64,000 nucleotides of DNA, taken from positions 124,001 through 188,000 of the forward strand of contig JAESIW010000115.1 of NCBI GenBank assembly GCA_016802295.1, given 5' to 3'. Made by a program: the position numbers and the translations under genes. The notes beneath the pieces were generated by a model that was given only the letters and a program-made list of their open reading frames with translations, made no database searches and was not told the origin of the DNA. Source of the stretch: Brachionus rotundiformis (taxonomy: Eukaryota > Rotifera > Eurotatoria > Ploima > Brachionidae). This document shows positions 34,988 through 46,100 of this stretch, one piece after another. The first letter of the stretch is position 1; each line of letters starts with the position of its first letter.

Positions 34988-36340
34988 TCAATGTAATGAT
35001 TTTTAAAAGCATTTAAAATTATGTAATAGATTTTCTATGATTAACTATATTTTTTCAAATAAAAAATTAATTATTTTCAATTTAATAATCAAAATTTTTT
35101 TTTGTTCTGCTTCAGTTCAAGTTATGACAAAACTTGAAATAAAAATGTTTAAAATTGGTAATTTCATATCTGTTTATTGTATCCAAAATCGTACGATCTT
35201 TATATATTCAAAATTTTAAAAATAATAATGCTGCAGACCATTATCTACTCATGAAGTGAGCAATCCATTTCCGCTTTTAGTCAAGGTTTTATATTGTTAA
35301 AAGATAAAAATTAGTAATATTTATTTAAACAAGAACAAAAACAATTTTAATAACATAATAAGGAATTTAAACATATTTAAATTATATTGTAACCATCGAC
35401 AATTCAATTCAATTAATTAATTATTTTGTAACTTAGTTATTTTGGGCTAACTTTCGGTAAATTTGATCAAAAAGGAATGCTCAAAAGTTCGACTATTTGT
35501 TATTTTTTTAGTTACACCAACCCAAACCATTACTAACTATCCAAATTTACTTCAAAAAACTTTTTATTAAACAAGTTAAATATCTAAAATATTAAAAATT
35601 GAAGCTAATGATCAAATTAAAATGGTCATGCTAAAAAATTACTATAAAAATAGATTTTAAAATATTTTTGACTTAATTACAGAATTACAGAATTACATTT
35701 TCAACAAAATCATTCAATGTTAAGCTTAACTCTTAAATCTGCAAGTTTCTGCAAAAATATTTATGCAGAATTTTGCACACTACTTGGTAATGGTTAAAAA
35801 TTTTTTGTTACACATGAAAATATATCACTGAATAAAATTTTTCAATTAAAAAATTATTTTTTAGCTTGATCATTAAATTTTGGTCATACACATCATTAAG
35901 CATAAATTAGCATCTTAACTCTCTAAAGAAATAGGATTTTTATATAACGTCATTTTTTTAATTGATCTCAAGATGATTTTTAACAATATCATAAAATAAT
36001 TTAGCTCACAAAATGTGGAAGCGTTCTTTTCAGAATTTTAATCAAAAGTGCTTTTAAACTTTAGTTTATTACTTTATTTTTATAATTATATATAACTAGT
36101 TTCATACTAGCATTATCTAATATTAAATAAATAAATGATGGATATTTTATAAACATTAAAAAACTATTTATCTTTTACTATGCTATTGGAAATTAATCAT
36201 TTTGCCTTAAAAAAGGCAATGTAAGCTTGAATTACAAATCTTATATAAATGCTGTTACCATGATTACCAAATATTTAATTTAATTAGAAATAAATCGAGA
36301 ACAATTTACATGTCGTTGAGAAGTATAAATCACCCTATTG
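34988..36340. other. AT-rich intergenic region upstream of the TRIM-NHL gene
   Basis: 1.35 kb. A 60-codon frame at 35037 looks like chance. A 16-base word AGTTCGACTATTTGTT near 35489 also occurs twice near the left end of the window. Nothing else seen. Confidence 0.35.
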
Positions 36341-39300
36341 ATGCTAAAAATGCCAGAGACAATCAACCTTTTTCAGCAGCAGTTGGTTTGCTCCATTTGT
36401 TTGGACAGATATAAACAACCAAAACTTTTACCTTGTCAGCACACGTTTTGTCTTTCCCCTTGTTTAACCAATTTGGCCGACAGAGTAACAAATCGAATCA
36501 AATGTCCTGAATGTCGCACAGTGCATACTTTACCATTCCAAGGAGTTGAAGCTCTACCAAACAATTTAACACTTTTACGATTTCTCGAACTTGATTTTGA
36601 TTCTGTACCATCGAACTGCTTTCAATGTGAAAGGAGAGGACAAAACACGAAATGTCCCGATTGTGGTAAATATTTTTGCCAAAATTGTAAAAGAATCCAT
36701 TTAGCTCATCTTCAAAACGAAATACGATTGAAAATAAGTAATATACGAAAAGCATTAAACAAGACTGCTCCGATTAAAGTACTATTTTTATTTTATTCTA
36801 GAAAATTTTTGATAAATATTTTAGACTGAAAATCCTGTATATGACGAAATTAAACGAGAAATTACTAGAGTTTTCGCGACATTAATTGCTGAACTGAAAA
36901 AAAGAGAAATGGATTTAATCAATGAAGTTGAATCGTATAAGCAAAGAGAAATGAAGAATGATACTATGGATTCGACTAGAATGACGATTTCAGAGGTTAA
37001 TTCAGCCGAAATAAATTATTTTTGTGATCTTACCGAATCCATTATAAAGTAATAAATTAGTATTTTTTTTTAATTTGATAAGATAATAATTTGTAATTAA
37101 ATAATAGTAACAATTAAAAATTAAAAAATTAATGTATCAGTTTTTAAAATTAGTAGCTAATTTTTCCATAAAAGCTACAAAAAAATATATAGAGATAAAT
37201 TACAAGATAGAAATTATATTTTATAATAATTTAATGTAATTTAAAAAACTTATAATCCTAATGTAATTTGAGTTTGATAATTTTTTAATATGATTTTTTT
37301 GAAAACTGATTATTTTATATATTTTAAACCGAATTATTGAGTTCTTTGAAAATCGAGCAGTGTTAATTTTTTAAATTTATCAACTGTCATAATCTTCAAA
37401 TTAATTGTATATTAATTTTTTTTGCATTGTATAAAAAGAATCAATCAAAGAATTTTCTAAATTAACAAGAAAAATAAATTATAGATTATGATTTAATATT
37501 TTCTTCAAAATTAATAAGAAACTAGGATCGATCTAGAATGGTAAACAACAACTATTTTGACTTTATTTTCTTTTCATATATTTAACGAAGTTAAAATGAT
37601 AAGCTTTTGTAATTTTAAAAGATTCTTGCTGATAAGTTAAGATTTACAGTCAGTTAATTGATCATGGTATTTTTTTTTCGACATAGTTAGCTGAATTTTA
37701 TCATTATCTTAAACAAATGAGCCCATTAAAAAAGAAAAGCTATATTTATAAATATTAAGAAAATTTTCTGCCTATATGAAAAATAATTATTTGAATTAAA
37801 TTAGAACTCGTCCCAAAATAGTAAACAAAAATTTTAAGATTAATTTTTTTCCTTTGAATTACAATTCAAATGTTCTAAAAAAGTCTTTAAATTTTTTTAA
37901 AATTTAAAATAAATTAAATAAAAAAGATTCGTTTTAAGTTTTATTTTTTTTAAGTCTAAAAATCTTTCTGCTAAATTTTAATAAGTTAACCAATTATAAT
38001 CCTTACATTATGAGAAAAGTTTGTTTTATCAACATTTTTGAATTCGAAGCTTAAAAATTTTAAACTAAATGATATATTTGTCATAACTAAATAGTCAAAC
38101 TATTTATTTTAGCTACCGTAAACTTTCGATTATAATTACGCAATTATAGCAGAGCGAATGAATACTTTTAATTAATAATTGTTTGTAGAAAACAGATACT
38201 TTTTTTAATGATATAATTACATGCAATTCTAACTAAAATTATTCACGAAGGACATTTCACAGCAAACCTGTTCCAAGCATGCCTGTAAGCAATTTGGAAA
38301 ACGAGTATTCAGATGACGAAAACTTAGTAAAAAATGATCAATCAAAAAATAAAAATGATGGAAGAGGTAGGGGTAGAGGCAGAGATAGAGGTAGTGTTGA
38401 AGTTAGAAGTAGTGGTGGTGTAAGTGGTAGTGATAGTGTTAGAGAGAGTGGTAGGGGTACTGGAAGATGAAGGGGGAAGGGGAGGAGCAGAGGTAGAGGT
38501 AGAGGAAGAGGTGGAAAAGGGGATAGTAGCAAAAATATTGCTTACAATGAAACTTATAAAACTAAAGGTGGAACTCAAAGAGGAAGAAAATGAGACAGGG
38601 TTTAATCATAAATTTATTAAAATTTTAATTTCGAATTTTTTTAGTTAATAACCATTACATTTTTTAAAATAAATGATTCGCTTTTTTATTTTTTTTTAAT
38701 TTTTATATATTACATGCATGTAATTATAGAGTTTTTAGCTATTATTTCGCAATTATAGCTGGACTTTCTAAATCAGCTAACATGTAACTGTATTTCAAAA
38801 AAGAGTGCCAAAAACACGTTATTATTACATGTAATTATAATCGAAAGTTTACGGTAATTAATTTACATTTAAGTAAAATATATTGAATTTTAAATCTAAA
38901 GACTCAACATTTAATAATTTTTGTTTACAAATATAGAACTTGTTCTGTGAAAACAGACTTTGTCTTTTATACAACTTTAAATATAAATGAACAACATTAA
39001 TTTTTAACTTACAAAGTACAAGTCAAGCTGTAAATGAAAATCAACTGGCAAAAATGAAACAACAATGCCAAGTTTATATAGATGACTTGAATAAACCAAA
39101 AATCACCAATCAATCGACATCAATTGAAAATCGTCTTAATTTCTCTTCTAGCAATCTTAATGAACTAAAGAATCTGATACAAAAATTGGGCTCTTTGTCC
39201 CAAGATCCTGTTCAAGGTATCATTTATGAACAAAATCAAGTATCCTATGATAGAAATGAGTCCCAAAGTAATCGACAACAACGGGCTACATGGAACAAAG

Positions 39301-40550
39301 CGCCAGCTAGTTTCACAATCGATTTCAGCTCTAGTAATCAAACTAAAAATGCAAGCCAATCAAGCCGGGAGAACAAGGAAGATCCTACGCCAAAACCGAT
39401 TACTAGATCAAAAACCTTCGTAATTTCAACAGATCCTGTCGAAAATCTCAATCAACCATCACGGTCAGTGGATGTAAATGCATTATACAATGTAAAACCT
39501 CAAGTAAGAGCAAAGACACCACTAGCTTTCAATGTAATGTTGGATGAACCATCTAATTTTGTCGAACCTGAAGAAGCTAAGTCTCAAGATTTTTTAGTGT
39601 CATCTTTATTAGATTTATCAAATAAGCCCAGAATTGATTACAGCTTAAAAACTAAGGCTCTGAAAATAATTGGGAAACAAGGTAAAGAGAACGGTGAATT
39701 TAATTGGCCTATCGACTTGGCAATCAACTCGTTTAATAATACTATTCTGGTCACAGATTCAAGGAATCACAGAATTCAAATATTTGACCAAGAAGGAAAG
39801 TTTGTGAGGTCATTTGGTGGTATGGGCAATAAAGATGGTGAGTTCAATAGTCCAACTGGAATTTTTGTTGATAGCATGTCCAATGTTTATGTTGTTGATC
39901 GTTTGAATCATCGTATTCAAATTTTTGATAGATACTGCCGGTTTATGAGATCGATATCGCCTTCTCAAGGAAATCAGCCTGGTCAGCTTAGCAATCCTTG
40001 GGGTATTGCGGTAAATAGGAATTCAGAAATCTTGGTCTGTGATAAAGAAAATGATAGTAGGAGAAAAAAATTAAGTTTATAAATTATTCATGATAACATT
40101 TTTTTTTAAGGAGTTTGCGTGTTTAACCAGTCGGGAAAATTTTTGCGCTCGTTTGGTCAATCCGGTTCAAAAAATGCCAGTTTAGATAAGCCAAGTTATG
40201 TTCATATTACAAAAGATGATAAAATTTTCGTTTCAGACTCAATGAATAACAGAATTCAAGTGTTTGATTCGAGTGGTGTTTTTTTATTTAAATTTGGTAG
40301 CGAGGGATCAAAATCTGGTGAATTTAAAATCCCACGAGGAATTACTTCTGATCAAGAAGGTCTCATTCTTGTCGCAGATTCAGGTAATTCACGAATACAA
40401 GTATTCAAAAATGATGGTAGCTATGTGACAGAGTTTGGCTCCAGAGGAACCGATTCAGGAAAGTTACAAGGAATTGAAGGATTATCTGTTAACAAGAATT
40501 CTAATATTTTAATATGTGATAAAGATAATAACAGAATACAAATATTATAA
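36341..40550 (+). CDS. TRIM-NHL RING-type E3 ubiquitin ligase (thin/TRIM32/NHL-1 type)
   Basis: Four exons: 36341..36778, 36825..37048, 39017..40056, 40111..40550; about 713 aa. The RING (residues ~17-60) reads CSICLDRYKQPKLLPCQHTF with CPECRTVH, almost as in Drosophila thin. A B-box-like Cys/His segment follows (CFQCERR, CPDCGKYFCQNCKRIHL), then a coiled coil (IAELKKREMDLINEVESYKQ) split by the large intron. A Ser/Asn-rich linker leads into about six NHL repeats from residue ~432 (for example GEFNWPIDLAIN, VTDSRNHRIQIFDQEGKF) forming a beta-propeller. Members ubiquitinate muscle or cytoskeletal targets or repress mRNAs. Thin/TRIM32/NHL-1 fits best by RING sequence, but Mei-P26 or TRIM2/3 relatives cannot be excluded. 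An upstream Met choice (36341 or 36350) is unresolved. The 1,968-bp intron 2 carries an inverted-repeat element. Confidence 0.92.
38116..38854. mobile_element. Inverted-repeat DNA transposon, pogo/mariner-like, non-autonomous
   Basis: A 739-bp element bounded by perfect 24-bp terminal inverted repeats beginning CCGTAAACTTTCGATTATAA, each flanked outside by a TA dinucleotide that looks like the target duplication. Subterminal sequences also mirror each other (GCAATTATAGC in both ends, and the palindromic ACATGCATGT near 38714). No transposase was found. TA duplication with this terminus style points to the Tc1/mariner/pogo group. Inside is a purine-rich stretch (38360-38520) that yields a 63-codon Gly/Arg frame. 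Confidence 0.85.
38279..38470 (+). other. Gly/Arg-rich short open frame inside the inverted-repeat element
   Basis: An ATG-started 63-codon frame. The first part is protein-like and acidic (VSNLENEYSDDENLVKNDQS), then it passes into GRGRGRGRDRG from a GGTAGAGG-type purine microsatellite. The repeat itself explains most of the open length in several frames on both strands. It may be a captured gene end or chance. Confidence 0.2.
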
Positions 40551-41073
40551 AAAAAAAATAGAATAAAAAGCTTTAAATCTCATTAAGTATTATTTAATTT
40601 TGAAGCTAATTAAAAAAAGGTTTTTTTTGCACTAATCTAGATATTTATTTTTGAGTTAATTAGTTTTATTTAATTTTAGAAATTAAATTTTTAGGATTTT
40701 CATGCAAAGTAGTTATTATAAATATAAATGTGATTTTTGGAAGTTCACGTTTATCTAAACAGTAAATATTTAATTAAATATGTGATTTATGTTTTCTTTT
40801 TAATTTAGTTAATCTTGGTTTAAATTTTTTTAAAACTATATCATCAGCCACTCTAAAATTCTCTGAATAGTCAATTTTTTATTTTATTTCTAAATATTGA
40901 TCTAAAATTATCGATTATTATAAAATTGAAAATCTTCACATCTTCTAAATATATTTTATTAATTTTCACAATTTTTACTTCGAGACATAAAAAAATAATT
41001 TAAATTTAAAAGAACAATTGATTGATGTTTTAATGAATTTTGAGTCATTTGATTTAAAAATTGCTGAGGACAA
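40551..41073. other. Convergent AT-rich gap
   Basis: 523 bp between the stops of the TRIM-NHL gene (+) and the GPCR (-). An AATAAAA near 40561 could be the poly(A) signal of the former. Nothing else. Confidence 0.4.
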
Positions 41074-42159
41074 TCAATCAGTTCTCTGACCCACTGAATT
41101 AGAAGGTCTAAAAGTTCCTGTTTTTGAATTAATAGTTTGAGAAATCCAAGATGGCATTATAGATTTTAGTCTGAAGAGAGTAATAAATTCTTCTTTGTAG
41201 TATTTGTTGAATGTAATGAATAAAAAAATGCAAATTGAATGATACGTAAATGCAATTAATTGGGATATATTTGAGTACAATCTATAATTTACTGCTGCTT
41301 TTGGGCTTTCAAAAATGCCAGTAAACGTGTCAATAATACTTAAGGTAAGATTTATAGAAACAGGAGCATAAAATATCCAAAATATAAAATCCATTATTAA
41401 TGTTGAGGATACAAACTTGAGATCTTTATTTGAAAATGTTTTGTTGGTGAGATTCTTGGATGATTTAGCATGAGAAATGATTAAGCCAGTCGATTTTTTT
41501 ACCTTTTTTTTGCTCTGGTACAGTCTTTTGATTACCATTGAATTTAGACTGGTCATGATAAGCAAAGGGATGTACAATCTCATGAGAATAGCAATAAAAT
41601 CAGTTGCCAAAGAAATAGATACAGTCTGTTCACATGACTCAGTTACAATCGTTTGGTTAGTGGCATTGTCATAAATTTTTGTTACCTTGGAATAACTCAT
41701 TAGGTTAGTACTGTTTGTAATCATAATTAGTAGGAAAACTAAAGCCATTAGAAAAAGAATGTTTTTCTTTTGACCCAATTGCTTGCATTTGACCGGATAG
41801 AAAACATACAAGAATCGGTCAAATGAAATAATAGGTTGAATCCATGAAGTTGAATTGAAGATATTTCTTCTGATGAAACCAGCTATGCCACATGTCATCT
41901 CAACAGTATAGCCAAAAATATTCCTTGGTCGAACTATGAATGTATAATTGAGTAGGGATATGATATTCATAATTGATAAACACATGTACAAGAAGCTGGT
42001 GTTGGTTTCCTTGTTTATGTTGGGTCTGGTGTAAATATATATTGAAAGAATATTTGCCAAGAAACCAAAAGGGATAATAACTATCAGATAATGAAAGCTT
42101 ATTTTATCCGATATTTCTTTGATATAATTCACATATTCTTCTACTGTATCGTTTGCCAT
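41074..42159 (-). CDS. Rhodopsin-family G-protein-coupled receptor, orphan
   Basis: Single-exon frame, 361 aa, with seven hydrophobic helices. TM1 is LIVIIPFGFLANILSIYIYT (GN motif replaced by AN). The helix 3 end reads PIISFDRFLYVFYP, so the DRY motif is DRF, and a Cys before TM3 (MTCGIAGF) could pair with the Cys in ECL2 (ESCEQT). There is an N-glycosylation sequon near the N-terminus (NDTV) and in ECL2 (NATNQT). TM6 contains FWIFYAPVS. TM7 lacks the NPXXY signature and ends in FNKYYKEEF, a helix-8-like start. The closest style is peptide receptors of the FMRFamide/orphan group common in lophotrochozoans, but the ligand cannot be told. Confidence 0.85.
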   Translation of the reverse strand: MANDTVEEYVNYIKEISDKISFHYLIVIIPFGFLANILSIYIYTRPNINKETNTSFLYMCLSIMNIISLLNYTFIVRPRNIFGYTVEMTCGIAGFIRRNIFNSTSWIQPIISFDRFLYVFYPVKCKQLGQKKNILFLMALVFLLIMITNSTNLMSYSKVTKIYDNATNQTIVTESCEQTVSISLATDFIAILMRLYIPLLIMTSLNSMVIKRLYQSKKKVKKSTGLIISHAKSSKNLTNKTFSNKDLKFVSSTLIMDFIFWIFYAPVSINLTLSIIDTFTGIFESPKAAVNYRLYSNISQLIAFTYHSICIFLFITFNKYYKEEFITLFRLKSIMPSWISQTINSKTGTFRPSNSVGQRTD

Positions 42160-43105
42160 TATTAGGTCATTCGTTTATAAATGTTACGATTCTATTATTC
42201 TTAAAAATGCTAAAATAAAAATATTTTGTAAACCAAATATTAAATTGCTTGATAAGATATAATTTAAATTATTAAATTATGGTGATTCGTGTTTTTAATT
42301 GTTCAAATATAATAATCTTAATTAAGTGACGCACTTGGCTTGTATAACTTCCCTAATAAGATTGGATTAATATCATACGATGTTATTTTATAGAATAATT
42401 TAGCTTTAGTAGATTATTTCTTTTGTTTAATTTTATAAAATTTTATTTTACTTTTTTGACAATTTTTAAAATAATGGCCTTTTATTAAAAGTTTGATTGA
42501 AGATTCCCGTGACATAAGATAATTTTTAAGAATCAATATAAATTCAAAACTCGGATTAATAAAAACACCATTATAGGCTGTTTGTTAATTTTAGAATCAA
42601 TTTTTTTTTAATTTATAATTTTGAATGGTTTCTATTTTAAAATGTTGACAGACAGCTGGTTCATATTTTAAATTATTTTAAATTATTTAAAATATAAAAA
42701 TACGTCAAATATTCAAAAATAGCTTTTTCAATTTTATGTAATTAAAAATAACAATTAAAAAATATAGCTTAACTCAGTAAAAACCAAATTAAATTTAAAT
42801 TAAACAATTTTATTTGAAAATTTTAAATTTATAAACAGAAAGTATTGTAAAATAAGACATTTAAAAAAATTTTAATAAATTTTGCTTTAGCTAAACGTTT
42901 TTAACGTAGAAATAGTTAAATTATACAAATACAAACATTTAGACTGTAAAAAAAATAAAAGAAGACATCCTAAATAATGTTATATTTGCCTGAATGCCTG
43001 ACTGAGAAACTTCTATCTTTTTTTCATAAGCTTTCACGACTTTAAAAAAATATTAACAAATAAAATAAAAAAAATAAAAATATAAAGATTTATCAATATT
43101 AATGA
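42160..43105. other. AT-rich intergenic region
   Basis: 946 bp between the GPCR start and the ECT2 stop, both minus-strand. No feature seen. Confidence 0.4.
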
Positions 43106-46100
43106 TTAAGTCAATTGTCGTTTGTGACCATTGTTTTGGAAAATGTTGGTTATGTCCGGAAATGCGGAATGAGACTGGCCAAGTCTTTTTTCTTCTTTTT
43201 TATTGCATGCAAAGTCTGAAGTTGTTAGGTCATTTTCACTAGTTGAACTGAGACATGTATCAAGCGATAAAAGAGAGCTTGTTGTTTGGGTTATATTGGA
43301 ACAAGTTTGCTGCCGAAATAATTGAGTGTGAGTCATGATGGCGTCACGGGATTTTTGCATGGTTATAAACTTTCGTTTGGATTCTTGAAGTGTGGGTGTG
43401 AGTTGAAGAGATGCCAAGCTTGCCAATTTGCTTGCTTTTTGCTCATTTAAAGATTGTTGAGAGTATGAAGACTGGAATGGTGAACGAAATACACTTGATA
43501 TTGTTTTTTTTATCTTATTTGGGGTATCTTGGCTAAATGAAAACGCTCTACTCACTCGGCGATTTATTATTCGGGCATAACTTTTTTATGAAAGAAAATT
43601 ATTAATTATCATGCTTAAAAAAATTTAAAAGATTAACTTTAATAGTTTTTTTTCTATAAAAAATAAATGTACATATAATACTCAACATTGAATGATTATC
43701 TTAATTGTTTTAACCTGCAGAACTCTGGAAAAATATTAAAGGAACAAAATTTAATTGATTGTGACTAAATTTTCTAAAAAACCCAACTATAAATAATTGT
43801 TTAATAAAATTTAATAGAATTTTTAATTGTTGGCAATTTATTTTTATTTTATCATAAAGGTTTGCTTACATAACGATATAAAATCAAATATAATATTCAG
43901 TTTAATGGTAGAAATCTATAAGTATCCTAATTAAAATCTAACATTTTTTTTGAAAATAATATTTTTAAATTGATTCAACACAAGTTATTATAACATAACT
44001 TTATTCAACCAAAATTACCTTTTTACAGCTTCTAGTTTTTTGGAACCAGATTCATTGAGATCAATTTGTAGTTGTTTGGCTTCTATTGTACACAATATAT
44101 TTTCCTTTTAAATACAAAAAAAATTAAAATTAATTTAAATTAAACTTCCCTATAGAGTCCTGATTTTTTAAAGAACCCTAGAAAAGTAAAGTAAAAGAAA
44201 ATAAATGTATAGAAAAATCAACTTTTTTCTTCAACTGTTGAACAAATTTAGTTAGTTGTTTACGTTTGATTATCTCAGTGTATCTACGCTGTCGATATTT
44301 ATGATTAATTTTGCCTTTGGTCAAATCAAGTCGCAAGCTGGACTTATAAGTCTGAAACTGTTTCCGCTTGAGTCTTTTTTTTGGCTCGTTTGTTGTTCTC
44401 AAAAACATCAGCTCCAAGTTGGCTCGTTCTTGTTCATCTGACCGCATCCTTTCAACAAAAAACTTGTTGAACCTTGCTTGATGCAACAAATCAAAATCTT
44501 GGTCCATCACTGCCTCGATCTGAAGAATATTCGTATTGAATTCGTCAAATATTGACGAACGAAAAGAAAAAGATTTAAAAGAGTTCTAAAATAGAATTGA
44601 AAGAATATCGGTATTAGACTTGGAAAAAGACAAGTGTTGGGATTTACAAATTCTAAATACTTACATATTCAGTTATGCACTTAACGTTGCATATACCTTG
44701 AGCAAGGAGCTTAATAAAGTCCTTTTTTTCCAATTGAGCTTGAGCATGCTCGTCGTAAAGATTAAGATTTGTTGTTGAGCAGTAGATAGAAGACGAATTT
44801 GAAGAATTTGAAGATTGGCTAGAGATGGTCGAATAATGATTGGTAACAATAGATGCATTGCTAGACTGATTTGAAGCGTTCGGTATTACTTTGAAAGAAA
44901 AAAATTTATCTTTCTCGCCAGCAAGTCGACATAATATTCCAAAAAGGTCTGTATCGTCACCATTTTGAAGAATATCACACACTTTGGTTACATTGTTCAG
45001 TGAAAAAAGGGCTACGTGTTTGTAAAGCTTAGTGGGCGATCTCTGTTTGCTTGACGAGGTAAGAGAAGGAGACTTGGCATTGTGTAATTTGAACCTTGGC
45101 TTGCATATCTCAAGACAATCTGAGAATAGAAAAAGTGCCAATTGAGCTCCTTTTTTAAGAAGCTCATTGGACATTTCATAAACATATAATTTTTTGAGGA
45201 AATGACGATGAGATGACAAAAGGTTTGCTGGACAATTTTCGATATCGTTCATCAGGACAAACATTGTCAATTGGTTTTCTATTTTTCGTTTGTCCTCATT
45301 TATATGGGTCATTACTTCCTTCAAAGATGATATTGCCTTAGTTAAAAGTTCATGATCGCGGTGAGTTTTCGGAGTCTCTTTTAATATATCTTAAAAAAAA
45401 ACATATTTTTATTAATTATTAATTTTTTAATTTAAAAAATTTATAATTAAATTTCAAAGTGCTAATTCAAAATTATTTTTTTTAAATAAATTTTGAGTGA
45501 GACATCAATTAACACTAGAAAGCCCGAGGGATCTTTAAAACCCCTTTTTGAAAAATTTAAACTTGAATATTATCTCAAAGAAATTAAGTTATTTAAAAAT
45601 TACTCAAAGAAACTTAAAATCAACTTGTAATACTTAAATTTTTTAATCAAATTTTTAAAAAAAATTTTCTATTTCTTTTGAAATTTTAATTTGAAATTTT
45701 TGTAATTAATCAGCCGGGCTTTCTAGTGTTAAAATTTTAAAGTTTATAAATATTTTTATAAAAGAAATATTTGCCTTGCAAACCATTCAAAATATTCAAA
45801 TTATTAAAAAAAGGCTAACAAAAGATTTTTTAATTTGAGCTTTTAAATTCAACTATTTATGCATTAAGTAAATTAGTAAAATAATAATTTAATAAATAAA
45901 ATTAATTAACTGACTTAATAACTTAAAGACTATTCTGGTAAGATATTTCAAGAATATGTAATTTAAATAATAGACATACCATCTAAAAGCAATAAAGTAC
46001 TAGGTAAACGCTGCACTGGCCTAATCAATAATTCAATCAATGTCTGTCTACCACATTCTGGTTTAGCTTGAGTTATTTTCAAGAAAGCATGGAATCGTGA

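Noticed and set aside
35037..35219. 60-aa plus-strand frame
   Set aside because: Ile/Phe/Lys-rich chance frame in AT-rich DNA, with no splice partner or signal.
38338..38648. Leu/Pro-rich and Ser/Thr-rich frames on both strands around the purine repeat
   Set aside because: All are translations of the same GGTAGAGG-type microsatellite, which is open in several frames by composition alone.
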